Shown here in pieces: positions 23,709-35,322 of a stretch of 64,000 bases of DNA. The stretch covers positions 28,045,750 through 28,109,749 of the forward strand of contig CM030359.1 in assembly GCA_017893485.1 (NCBI GenBank). Direction: 5' to 3'. Numbering within the stretch: the first letter of the stretch is position 1; every line of letters starts with the position of its first letter. The DNA is from Hemerocallis citrina (lineage: Eukaryota > Streptophyta > Magnoliopsida > Asparagales > Asphodelaceae). The notes beneath the pieces are model-generated. The model saw nothing but the letters and a program-made list of their open reading frames with translations. It was not told the DNA's origin and did not search any database. The translations under genes were made by a program, and so were the position numbers.

Positions 23709-23792
23709 GCTTTTTTTGTTCAATGCTTTGTTCTGAGCCAAAGCTTGACTTACACCACCTCAAGGATATAATTGATGAAGCAATAGCTAAAG
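23709..23792 (+). pseudogene. Captured exon of a DNAJC9/DnaJ6-type chaperone (second piece)
   Basis: An acceptor 'gttttacag' is followed by 84 bases encoding 'FCSMLCSEPKLD' and then 'KDIIDEAIAK', ending at donor gtatga. It joins the previous piece in frame across an 82-base intron. The following intron is cut at 24002 by the family A chromovirus, and no later DnaJ exon was found after 41516. This is a fragment, not a working gene. Confidence 0.8.
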
Positions 23793-24002
23793 GTATGACT
23801 TAAGTATTTTCTATTTTATTTCATCCTAATATATATTGATACGATTATGAGTCCTTCCAAAATCAGTGCAAATTTAGTTCTTATTCATGTCAATTATTCT
23901 ATTAACAATCACATTAGATTTGCTACTTTGATGTCCAAAGTAATGCTGGATGCCACATCTAGCTGTTACACTTGACAATTTTAGATCTACTTGCTGATTA
24001 GG

Positions 24003-27000
24003 TGTCACGCCCCACTTCCCAAAAAGAATACAGAATACGGATACGCGACTCAACCGAGTGAATGATTTGCACATCCATAAGCTGTTCAGGAATCTTTACA
24101 ATATCTCACAAAATAGTCAAAGTCGGAAGCAAAGTATTCAACCACACACATGCAAAATTGAATTAATGAACCAAAAGAATTTACTTGAAACAAAATGTAT
24201 CAATCTCAAATAAATCGGAATCTGGATAAGACAAAATCCTGGGTCACATCGCCCAACAATACAAAGTAATCATCCAAGTATTCAAAATACATTATTCAAA
24301 GCAACAATAATAGCAATACTAATAAGCAAGAAATCCAGCACTAATATCTCATTTCGCCAATACCGTCGGGCAGCTGACCATCCTGATCTGCAATTAATAA
24401 TTGCAGGAGAAGAAAAGAGAAAACAAGTACCCGTTAATGCAAGTTACGGGCCACTTATAATGTAGGATACATGTACATGGGAAAGGTAAACAAATAGCAT
24501 GGAATAATGCATCAACATTAATAACTAGAATGAATCAGTAAAACAAAGTCAACTAGCATGGTATACTAAACGTATGAATGAATGTGTCAAGTATAATGTC
24601 ATTTGGCAACTAACAGTGTCCAGTAACAGTAAGCTCAGTATATCAGTATAACCGTATAACAGTATCAATCCAACAGTATCAGTCTAACAGTATCAGTCTA
24701 ACAGTATCAGTCTAACAGTATTAGTCTTATGTTCTTACAGTCTTGTGTGTATTACTAGCTAGGTAGTACTTCATGCACCTCATATTATAACACATGGTTG
24801 CTACAACAAACAGTTTCGCCTTTAGATTTCATAGTGGACCATAATGGGGCAGTGTACTCAGGTATCAGTAACGATAGCAGTAGCAGTAAAAGTAACAGTA
24901 ACAGTAGCAGTAAAAGTAACAGTAGCAGTAACAGTAACCGTATGGAACACTAGTTCCCTTCCAAGTACACGTTTCCATATTTTCCACTACTAGATCTTCC
25001 TTTAAGAAACCCCGGCTTGATCACTTTTATTATGGTCATCAACAGACATGATAGTGCATGAAATAGTTTCAAACTAACATGGTATAATTAGTATTAGGTT
25101 CAGGGAAACAAATAAACATGCATAGGTGATATACGGTCACATAAACAAGCAAAACAGTGTATGTTCATATTCAGGACAGCATGACAGTACAGTACTAAAA
25201 TAGTGATTCCTGTTACTACAGAAATCCAAATCTGAATCTGTCGAAGAATCTGGAAAATAGACTTCCACACGAATCTAGCGATCATATAAAAGCCATAAAT
25301 TAGTAAATCAAATTCACAGTCAGAAAAACAGCATCAAAACATCTCAAATAAATCCAGGAAAAATTTGGAGTAATCCCTTATATGTCTAATATCAAAATAT
25401 AAAGTTTCATAATATTCCAGTAAAATTAGTTCAGTCAACAAAAATCAGAAAACATCAAGAACTACTAGTTTGGCAAATCTGGAATTCCCAATACTGCTGT
25501 ACGAAAACTGTAATATCTCACAAACCGTTCCGTCAAAGGGAGATAAAAATGGACGGGATAAGCTAAATTTCATATTTCATAAATATTTTCCATGAAGTAA
25601 AAGGAAATAGGGTGAAAATACGTTTTTTTACAGAACAACGAGCAAAATACGTCAACTATAGCTTTCATAAATAAGCATGAAACGACATATAAAACTCATC
25701 AATAAAATCCACCAAAATTCTGGGTAATCCCTATATAGATATAGAAATACTGATCAAAATTTCATATCAAAATAATATAATTAGGACTAGTATCAAAATA
25801 GTTTAATTAGCAAAATCATCAAGAAACGAAATCTAGAAATAGAATACACCTCTGTAGTAAAATAGTCCATAACTCACCCATACGAAAATGAATTCGATCA
25901 AGGTCAGAGATTTTAGAAAGAAGATATATTTATCTACAATTCATGTCTAATACAAAAATTAAGAATTCTGAACTTAATATGGTCTAAAATACAAATCAAA
26001 ACTGATCATCGACAAATACATATTTTCTCTTGAAAACAAAATCAACATAAACCACACGAAACTTGTTCCAATCACAATCAAACATGGTATAGAGTCTACT
26101 AAGTGTCCAAACATCATAAAATAGAGTATATAACATATTCACAACCATCATATCACATGGATCTCATCAAACACATAAATTCACCATATTATCTCACATA
26201 TATGAATAGATCAAGAATGGTCTAACCTAGTTGTTTTCATGTTGATTTTGTGTCGTGAGGCAACTATGATCAAATAGCACAATAGAGACAAAACCCACTA
26301 AACACAACTCACACACGAGTTATCTCTAGAACCCAACTACACTATAAGCAGTATTTTTGACTTGTATCATACAAAGGAATTGGAGTACAAGTTACTTGCC
26401 TTAACCGAAGACGAAAACGAAGAATACCAAGAATAACAGGAACGTATCGCAACAACAAACCAAATGAATGACGAATCCCACAAACAAAATCCACGAACCA
26501 AGACAACCACACGTGCAATCCGTGCATGTGCAATCCAAACAAAAGAGAGAGAGAGAGAGAGATCGGGAGTGGGCATGGGCGGCGGCGCGGCTGAGTGCGG
26601 ACGCTGCTGCTGCTCCTGCTGACGGCGATGCCGAAGGACGGCAGAGAGAGAGATGGACAGAGATGGAAAGAGAGATGGTGGGAGGTGCTCGACACTTGGG
26701 TAATGGCAGCTAGGGGTGGTCGGGGAGTGGGTTCAAGGAGATCGGGAGGTGCAGTCGGGATGGGGCATTGGCGCATGGTAGGGGATGAAGTGGGAAAGGG
26801 TTGCACAGGGTTTCGGTGTGGAGGTTTCGGCAGTGGATGGGGCTAGGGTTTAGCGGTAGGAGGGAGAGAGAGGTAGGGTAGGTTTTTATATATGGTTTGA
26901 TATTAGGGTTTAGGAGATATTGGGTATTGGGTAATTGGGTGCTTAGGAGGAGTAGTAGGAGATGGTTTTTAGGATTTGGTTTATCAATTGGGTTAGGGAT

Positions 27001-27311
27001 AAACATGAGGGTTTAAGTTTAAATTTGCAAATAGGATAGACAACAATAGGTTTAGGTAAATGGAACCAAGATCACTCAAAACACACGAGCCAAAGAGAAT
27101 GGAACAAGAATACCATAAAGAGAAAAACAAAGTAGATGAAGAACGAAGCAAAACGACAACAATTCAACACAAAGATCTCAAAATAAAATAAAAATGAATA
27201 TATATTGAAAACAACTCCAATATACAGTCCAAGAAAAATACATGAGAGTACAAATACTCAAGAAGAAGAAAAACACACCAAAAATACGAAAAACAAAAAA
27301 CAGGAGTTACA
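24003..27311 (-). mobile_element. 3' LTR of the family A element
   Basis: A 3309-base LTR, close in sequence to the 36638-41516 LTR. It contains a short-repeat zone with 'cagtatcagtctaa' units (24640-24730) and 'agtaacagtagc' units (24860-24945). On the minus strand a GA-rich leader (26540-26690) and 'tatatataaaaacctacc' near 26890 mark the promoter zone. Small frames here are not genes. Confidence 0.9.
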
Positions 27312-27330
27312 GTCTTACCCACCTAACAAA
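27312..27330 (-). promoter_or_regulatory. Polypurine tract of the family A element
   Basis: On the minus strand 'ttaggtgggtaagac' lies directly before the 3' LTR. Its position fits the plus-strand primer. Confidence 0.55.
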
Positions 27331-27494
27331 AAGAATTTCGTCCTCGAAATTCAAAAGAAGATGCATAGGGCAACCCCAAAAGAAAAGAAAACAAGGCAAA
27401 ACAAAACAAAACAATCACTACTCAAACAAATGAGGAAACTCTGTTGAATCTCCTCCTCCAGCTCTCTTGCTGACTCACTAGGTGAGTGAGGTTT

Positions 27495-28220
27495 TCAAGC
27501 AACACGAACCAACTTGATGACCTTGTTCTTAAGCACTTTCTCCTGCCGATCCACAATAGCAACTGGCGAAACCTCACAAGTCAAATCTGGCCGCACGGTC
27601 AACTTAGAGTAGTCGATCACATGACTCTCATCGTGGATATATCTCCTGAGTTTTGAGACATGGAAAATATCGTGCACTCCTGATAACGCTGGTGGCAAAG
27701 CAAGACGATAGGCCACCTTGCCTACTCGTGCCAAAATCTCAAACGGTCCAATAAACCCAGGGCTAAGCTTGCCCCCACCACCGAACTGAATGACACCGGG
27801 CCACGGCGATACCTTAAGGAAAACATGATCACCAACAAAAAGCTCCAAAGCCCTCCGATGGACATCACCCAATGCCTCTGCCTATCCTGAGCTGCCTGAA
27901 GATGCTTCCTGATCTGAGTCACAGCATCAATTGTCTTGGTGATCAACTCCGGACCCAACAAATGTCTTTCACCAATTTCATCCCAGCATACTAGTGATCT
28001 GCATTTACGTCCATAAAGTGCCTCGAACGGTGCAGCTTTAAGACTGTCCTGAAAGCTGTTATTGTACGAGAACTCAACGAGATGCAAATGGTCCTCTCAA
28101 GATCCATCGAACTGCAACATACAGGATCGCAACATGTCCTTAAAAATCTGAATAGTCCACTCTGACTGTCCATCAGTCTGGGGATGAAAAGCTATACTAT
28201 ACTTCATCATACTCCCCAAA
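27495..28220 (-). pseudogene. Family A integrase, C-terminal half and tail
   Basis: This continues the integrase from the 28221-28865 segment. Blocks are 'LVEFSYNNSFQ' then 'PFEALYGRKCRS' near 28080-28000, and 'VFLKVSPWPGVIQFG' then 'GPFEILARVGKVAYRLALP' near 27840-27720, ending around 'VHDIFHVSKLRRY'. The tail after 27530 is a decayed chromodomain region with stops. Frame changes occur near 28100 and 27870. Confidence 0.85.
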
Positions 28221-28865
28221 CTAGCCTGAAGACTCCCAAAACTGAGATCTGAATCTCGTATCCCAGTCAGATACAATACTGACTAGAACCCCATGACGCC
28301 TGACAATCTCTTGCATGTACTTCTCCACTTGGCTCTCAGTAGACTGACCAAAACGAAAAGAAATGAAGTGAGCACTCTCCATCAAACGGTCGACAATCAC
28401 CCAAACAGAATTGTGACCCTTAGAACTCTTCAGCAAAGCAGTCACAAAATCCATGGTAATATGCTCCCACTTCCACTTTGGAATAGGAAGCGGTTGAAGA
28501 AGTCCAGCGGTTCCTTGATGCTCTGCCTTAACCTGCTGACAGATCAAACACTCAACAACAAACCGAGCTACAACCCTTTTCATACCATGCCACCAGAAAT
28601 GAAGCTTCAAATCTCGATACATCTTAGTACCACCAGGATGGATAGAATACGAGGACTGATGAGCTTCCTCAAGCAACCTTTGACGAACTTCACCCTTAGG
28701 GACACACAAACGGGAACCAAAACGAAGCGAACCATCGGCATGAATAACCATGTTCGTTCTGGACCCAGACTCAATCTCAGCTCGAAAACCCTGCAATTGC
28801 TCATCACCAGCCTGAGCCTCCTTGATCTGATCAATAAGAGAATACTGAAGATGGAGTGCAAGACA
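28221..28865 (-). pseudogene. Family A integrase, N-terminal half
   Basis: The zinc-binding HHCC region is visible (His in 'SIHPGGTKMY', His in 'HFWWHGMKR', the Cys pair in 'CLICQQVK'). The core follows with the first catalytic Asp (ITMDFVTALL) and the second (VSIVSDWDTRF). The frame runs unbroken from the insertion point at 28865 to a stop near 28221. Residues before 28866 were separated by the 4.4-kb insertion; the frame resumes at 33253. Confidence 0.9.
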
Positions 28866-31800
28866 TGTAGCACCCCGAATTTTCAATATGATATCTCAGA
28901 AATACGTGGCACAATTCCCAGCATCAACTTTAATTGCAATAGTAAACATACCAAAAAATACAGATAATTTTTATTTCAACTTTTATTATAATAATTATTT
29001 ACAAAATACAGTGGAATACAGAATACCTTGAATTACAATTTTTTTTCTTCTTTACAACACTTTCTTCACAATTTTACATAAGCTTTATTATCATTCTAGC
29101 ACAAGCATCCAAATCCCAAGCTACAAGCACCTACCTGTAAAACATGAGGCTAGAGATAACCCTAACCCCGAAAACTACAGGGGTCAGCCATAACGGTGTA
29201 GTGACATAAAAACAAAAGCAACATGAATAAACATGAATAATAAAATCATAAACAATATGTATCAACAGTGACAATGAATGAAGTATGAAATAGCATTAAA
29301 TAAAACACGAAAACATCAAGGAATATAAGATAGTAATAAGTAACATATGAAAACATCAAGTGAATCTAGATTAAGTGTCAAGTGTAAGAAAATAGAAATC
29401 ATTATGCATATAAACCAAGTCAAGAAAACACAATTGCTATATGCTGACTCTCTAATGCATACTTGTCGGATTCTATGCATTTCATACTACATAGGTCCGA
29501 TGCAAGCCCTTAACGATCTCCACTTAATAGGGTTAAATTCCTCGTTATGCAACTAATCCTACTACGGTGATGGAAACAAAATTCAGAATACTCTGCGAAT
29601 AGGCACCACAGCCCTCGACGCGCAAGCCTCATGTAAGAATAGCTCAAAAACCGGAGAATCACCTCTCTGCCGTGTACCCTACGAATAGGCTTGCGAGGGC
29701 CTCGATGTGCAGATACACCAGGTACATACCGTGAATAGACCCGCCGACCCTCGACACACGAATGCACCCTGCATGCTCCGTGAATAGGCCTGCAGACCCT
29801 CGACACACGAACATACAAATGTCCTTTCGAGACAGAACAACAAACAGTCCTGGAATGCATCTGCTGGACTAACAAAACCAAGAGCATATACTTACGTTTC
29901 CTAAGTTCCATCATATCTCCACTAGTGCATGTCCTTAAGTTGGTTATTATTAAAAGAACACAAAATTTCTCCTCTCTAGAGTTAGTGTATCCTGCCGGAC
30001 TTAATTTCACAAAACAAATCCAAGACCCCTCTGGTCTAAATAAACAAATCTCATTTGCCGGTTCATAGAACTCCCACTCAACTCCTAGAGATTCACAACT
30101 CATCCATCAACTCAAAACAAAACTTTCATCTTAATCATTTCTTTTCATTTCATTTGTTATCCTTCTTACAGTGAGAAAAAAAATCATTCATTCATATTGT
30201 TTGTATATAAGTATATATATATATATATAGATCTTCATTACTGAATATAAAGTGCGCATAGGTGTATATGTAGAAATCCCTTTACTGAATATGAAGTATA
30301 TGCACAAAGATCAAGATTATAATAATCTTCAAGTCATGAGCATCGCAGTTTATTTTGATTATTGATTATAATAATGTCACAAAGATCAAGATAAATAGAA
30401 TAAAGGGATAAAATCAATCAAAACTTACAAACATCTAACCCTACCGAATAACTCAAATAAAGGAAACTGATAAGGTACACTAAAAATAATATCATCTAGA
30501 AACTAAAACAACTAGAGACAGATGATTCGGATAAGACAATAGTGGATTCTAAAGTCTTTTAACTGGAACCCCCATCCCATTTTACTAGTGATCTGTGTCA
30601 GTTATGGGATTATGTATACAATATAATGGAAATTGATACAATCATAGATACTATCATAGCAAAAAGTAAAACAAATATATGTAAGGAACTGCTTGTTGTT
30701 GTATGAGTGCTATTATAGATCATTAGCTAGATTATGGAGGTTTTGAGATAAACAAATACATACTGAGCTGTGTTTTAGTATTGCCAGTTGTAATTCATAT
30801 AATAAATTTTACTTCCTATTTATAATGCTTCAGTTAACCTGGAGAAATTAGGGTGTTGTTGTCCTATCCTATTTACTTTTGATCCTGTCCCAGTATTACC
30901 AATGTCTATGAACTGTGACACCCTTATATATTAAAGCACAGTTTGTTAAGATATCCTTGGCCGAGTGCAAATGCACACTTGTAGAATTACATGATAATCA
31001 GATTTTTCCTTCGTTTTTCAATCTGTATATTGTGGATATATACTGATATAGATAGAATGAAAAAAATAGCACATTGCTGATGTACACGACTGAAGTTTTC
31101 GATTAGGAACTACATATTGGACCTAGTTTGTGAATAGGAACTGTATACTTGTTTGGTCCTCTGAAACTTTGGGTTGTCTATGAAAACTATTATCGATTTG
31201 CTTTATTATGCATATTGGTCCCCTAAATCTTGATGCATTCAAGCCTACTGTTGTTTAGCATTTATTTTAAAAGGAAATATACATCAGCATGAAACCAAAA
31301 TCCAAATCAAAATTTAATTAAGCCCTAATTAAGTCAATTAAACCCAATAACCTAGTTTCACTAAATTAAAGTCTTTACTTCTACCCGATCTGTCAGTCAA
31401 CATGCCGGACCCAAAATTGAGAATAACCCAATTTCAAACTCAATTAAAACTTTAATCAAAATTTAATTAAATTCTAAGTCTGCACTTAATCTAAACCTAA
31501 TTTAAAACTCAACTCGAGATCCACACAAAACATACCCGCAACATTATTCATACGTAGTACACAATGTTCAAACTAGAACGAGAAGATTTTGAATAGTTAA
31601 GCAGAATAATATCAAATCATGTAGTCTGCAACAATTTATGAAGGGTTCATCTACTCATGAAAATTTCTTATATCTTTATATAATTCCTAACATGCTTTCT
31701 AATACACAAATCACCTCACACAACATGCTTAGAATAATACAAAAGCAAACATATGTCACTCACCTTGTTGAAGAAGTCAAACGAAGTTAATAAAGAACAA

Positions 31801-32543
31801 GAAAAATCCATCCTTCACAAGAAATCCAATATCTTCTCTTTAAAACTCCTAAAAATAATAATAATAAAATCCTTTGGGTTTTGTAGCAAGAGACGGTTGC
31901 ACTCCACCTTTTAAATAGGCCGGAACATAGGTTTTTAGGATTTGTAGACAAATTTGTAAAATACCTCTTTTAAATATATCATTACATATATAAATCCTTA
32001 TATTTGGAAACTAAATAAAACCAACTTAATTGAGTTTTAAAATAAAAAATAACCATCCTATAACCAGCCGGCACTGTTTGAGAAACCCAAAAAATGATTT
32101 TGCATTTTTGTCCTTCTAAATGACAATTTTGCAAAAAAGATTATCTTTTATCAAAACTTGCACAATAAACCAAATTCATCTAAACAAAAAGTAAACTTTT
32201 TAACCCTGAGTTGACTAGGCATCAAGATCAGCCCAAAAATCCGAAAATCTTTAGTTTTTAGTTCAAGTGATAATTTTACACAAAAGTCCATCTTTTTGTA
32301 ATATTTGCAAATAGGTCCAATAAATATCAGAAAATTCCAGAAAATTCACAAATAATATTTAATAATAAATAATGATTTTCCAAAAAATAATTTTTGACTT
32401 TGAACTTCCCAAGAAAATATTTGCACGTGTTTTGCACATGAAAAAAGATAAATTTTCAGAAAATAGTTATTGAATCTTCCAAAAATCGTTTTAATTCATT
32501 TATAAATCTTAAAAACATTATTTAGAAAATATGGGGTATTAAA

Positions 32544-32775
32544 TCACTCCCTCCTTAGAATAGTTCTGTCCTCGGAACTACTACTAATAGGGTCCAAACA
32601 AAACAAGTAAAAGGAAATGAAAACTCATAGATAGGAACATAGTTTAAGAAATACAATTACACAAGAGAATATATTCCAACAAGGAAATACAAACATACAA
32701 AAGGAACATAATCAAAAAGTTCAGGAAAAACCTTTCGCTGCGCAACTCTGAAAACTCCAAGAAAACGAGGGTAAA
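32544..32775 (-). pseudogene. Chromovirus pol 3' tail with polypurine tract inside the composite block
   Basis: The minus strand carries a 'FPELF'-like end of a chromodomain. Then come about 170 bases that match 59298-59460 by eye ('gtagtagttc.gaggacagaa') and a purine run 'aaggagggagtga' just before an LTR start (edge 32543, where the terminal CA is changed to AA). Confidence 0.65.
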
Positions 32776-32896
32776 GTTAGACAATTTTTATTATTTTTAG
32801 AAGGCAAATTAGATACTATGTAGTACAACTGCCCACCACAGGCTGTCTCTTAATAGTTGGTTAACCGATTAGGTGACACTTGATCATAGGCAATTT

Positions 32897-32904
32897 TATT
32901 TATA
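32897..32904 (-). promoter_or_regulatory. TATA box in the first LTR of the composite block
   Basis: TATAAATA on the minus strand is followed by the leader 'gcctgtggtgggcagttgta', which is shared with the TRIM LTRs. Confidence 0.6.
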
Positions 32905-33257
32905 CTCAATTAACTTTTGTGTACTCCCGATACGGGACTAATTAATACCACATATCCTCTTAATTTACAATCCCGTGCACACATATATGAAGCCCGTGGG
33001 GCCCTCCTATATGTGCCACGTCACCATACTAACACATCTGAAGACTTACCTGCTGTTTTCTCTCAACATAATCTGAGTGGGCCCTTCTCCTATGGGTGAC
33101 GTCATCACCCTTAACAACAGCACTCTCTGTGCTTCACCATTCCACGTGGGCCCCCTTTTTACCATTTTAAATTTCCACTTATACTTTTATTATATATTAT
33201 TTATATGTATTTATTTATTTATTATATTATTCTTGAAATACGGGGTATTACAAGACA

Positions 33258-33649
33258 ACTCCGACCAGAACTCGACAACAAAACTTCCAAATCCAACCTC
33301 CTATCTGCTCAATGAGATCACTCTGCTGAGTAAGAAACATAACTGCCGGTCTCCTGCTCAAATCATCTGGCACCAAGTTTACTTTACCAGGATGGTATTG
33401 CAAACTGATGTCATAATCGGCAATAAGCTCCAACCATCGCCTTTGCCTCATGTACAATTCCTTCTGGGTGAAAACGTACTTGAGACTTTTGTGGTCTGTA
33501 AAGATCTCCACACGATCTCTAAGTAAATAATGTCTCCACAGCTTCAAATTATAGATCACTGCCGCCAACTCCAAGTCATGAATAGGATAGTTCTTTTCAT
33601 GCGACCTCAACTGTCTCGATGCATACGCAACGACACGGCCCTTCTGCAT
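33258..33649 (-). pseudogene. Family A RNase H
   Basis: Residues '[10 protein letters not shown]' and '[24 protein letters not shown]', then '[17 protein letters not shown]' and '[25 protein letters not shown]', form a standard chromovirus RNase H and connection to the integrase. Glu (DLELAAV) and Asp (TDHKSL) of the active site are present. The frame is cut at 33257 by the AGACA insertion. Confidence 0.9.
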
Positions 33650-33712
33650 AAGAACTGCTCCAAGATCCTTGCCAGAAGCATCACAATGAATTACAAATCT
33701 ACCTGAACCACC

Positions 33713-34731
33713 TCAAATAGTCAACACAGGCGCTGACGTCAATCTGTTCTTCAACTCAACAAAAGCCTCATTGCACTCACCAGACCAAAAAAACTTCTGA
33801 TCCTTTCCTTTCAGTTTAGTTAACGGCCCTACAATCTTCGAAAAGTCTTGAACGAATTTTCGATAATAGCCCGCAAGACCAAGAAAAATCCGAACTTCGG
33901 AAACTAACTTAGGAATAGGCCAATCCTTCACAGCTTCAACCTTGGCTGGATCCACAGAAACACCATCGGCAGAAATAATGTGCCCCAAGAAAGAAACCTT
34001 GTCGAGCCAAAACTCGTACTTGCTGAGTTTCCCATAGAGCTGATTCTCTCTCAAAGTCTGCAGAACCACTCTAAGATGCTCGGCATGATCTTCCCGATTC
34101 CGAGAATATACCAGAATATCAGCAATGAAGATCACCACAAATCTATCCAAGAACTGAGAGAAAACCCGGTTCATAAGACTCATGAATACAGCTGGCACAT
34201 TAGTGACCCCAATGGCATCATAAGATACGCATAATGCCCGTATCTAGTCCTGAATGCAGTCTTCTATATATCAGTAGCCTTCACCTTGACTTGGTGATAC
34301 CCAGAATGAAGATCCAACTTTGAGAATATAGCAGCCCCACCCAACTGGTCCAACAAATCATCGATCCTAGGCCAAGGATACCGGTTCTTCACAGTAACAC
34401 TGTTTAGTTTCCGATAATACACGCACAGGCGACGACTACCATCCTTCTTGCTGACAAAAAGGACCAGAGCACCCCAAGGCGAAACACTTGGTCTGATGAA
34501 ACCCAAATCAAGCAACTCCTGAATCTGCACCTTAAGCTATGCTAGCTCAGCTGGTACCATCCTGTAGGGACTCTTCGATATCGGCGCTATTCCAGGCTGA
34601 ACATCAATACAGAACTCTACTTCCCTATCAGGGGGTAAGCCAGGAAACTCATCTGGCAAAACATCCAGAAAATCCAGAACTACTAGAGGCACAACCTCAC
34701 AGCCTGAGTGCAATTCCATCGCACAATCCAC
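33713..34731 (-). pseudogene. Family A reverse transcriptase
   Basis: The blocks in order are: '[12 protein letters not shown]' (34670), '[11 protein letters not shown]' (34540), '[20 protein letters not shown]' then '[20 protein letters not shown]' (34500-34370), and '[15 protein letters not shown]' (34310). Next come '[13 protein letters not shown]' (34195), the active-site segment FIADILVYS (34129-34103), and '[12 protein letters not shown]' with '[11 protein letters not shown]' (33990-33900). The first Asp of the FIDD box is Ala (codon 34123-34121). Stops and frame changes occur near 34530 and 34260. Confidence 0.92.
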
Positions 34732-34950
34732 CTGTACAACTGCAGTCTTTGCTCAACCAAGGAAAGACTCCCCGACATTGAACTCAAATTCTACTCGATC
34801 TGGAATTCTGAAAACAACTTTCTTGGCATGGCAATCAATAATGGCATGGGCTTTACCCAACCAATCCAAACCCAGAATAACGTTGAATCCTGAATTCCTA
34901 ATGATAATCAGGTTGACTTTAAAATCTGCATCCCCAATAACAACGGAGCA

Positions 34951-35166
34951 TTATCTGCACTCACGGGAACAAATGACAACACCACCACCTGTCAAAATGT
35001 TCCAAGCCTCATATATGTTGCTACACTCCAACTGATGGCAAGCGACAAATCGTGAGGAGACAAAAGAATGGGTTGCCCCAGAATCAAAGAGAACATGAGC
35101 GGGAAAAGTGCAAACAAGGATGACACCTAATGGAGAAAAAGACAAGGAGAAAGAAAAAGCAGACAA
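34951..35166 (-). pseudogene. Family A aspartic protease
   Basis: The retropepsin motif is VLFDSGATHSFVS (Asp codon near 35085) and the flanking residues are those usual for plant gypsy elements. The frame holds from about 35166 to 34951, then breaks before RT. Confidence 0.88.
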
Positions 35167-35322
35167 TCAAGGGTAAGGGAAATAACAATGCAGAAAGATA
35201 AAGGAAAGAAAGCAAAACAAGACCAAAAGAAAGAAACAAAGAGAAAGCAAAACAACAAAAACAAAACAAAAAGCAAAAGATACCTGCCACAACTCCTTCA
35301 GCTGTTTCAGCATCTGCAGCAG

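Larger units (their letters stand above)
28866..33252 (-). mobile_element. Composite LTR block inserted in the family A integrase/RNase H junction
   Basis: The 4387-base insertion is flanked by a perfect 5-bp duplication, AGACA (28861-28865 and 33253-33257). On the minus strand it begins TGTAATACCCC and ends GGGGTGCTACA. The end matches LTR family B (14895). The beginning (33252-32775) matches the LTR of the TRIM at 52824. Between them (32775-32544) is a decayed chromovirus pol 3' end with a polypurine tract, followed by the start of a family C LTR (32543 leftward). It is therefore a chimera or an internally rearranged element rather than a simple solo LTR. Confidence 0.7.

Noticed and set aside
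23189..23792. An intact DnaJ or Sec1 host gene
   Set aside because: No J domain, no remaining Sec1 exons, no start or terminal exon and mixed gene origins; only fragments are present.
24640..24945. CRISPR-like or centromeric repeat array
   Set aside because: Short, irregular units without unique spacers, located at the same place in both LTRs of an element; they are LTR microsatellites.
26342..27006. Frames of 98-154 codons on the minus strand of the family A LTR, repeated at 40630-41211
   Set aside because: They lie in the leader zone of both LTRs of the same element, contain GA/CT runs and show no domain; they are LTR sequence rather than genes.
33005..33160. GC-rich stretch with several CACGTGG/TGACGTCA-like motifs, considered as a host promoter
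   Set aside because: It lies upstream of the TATA box within the first LTR of the composite insertion, so it is U3 promoter sequence of that element; motif matches alone do not show regulation.
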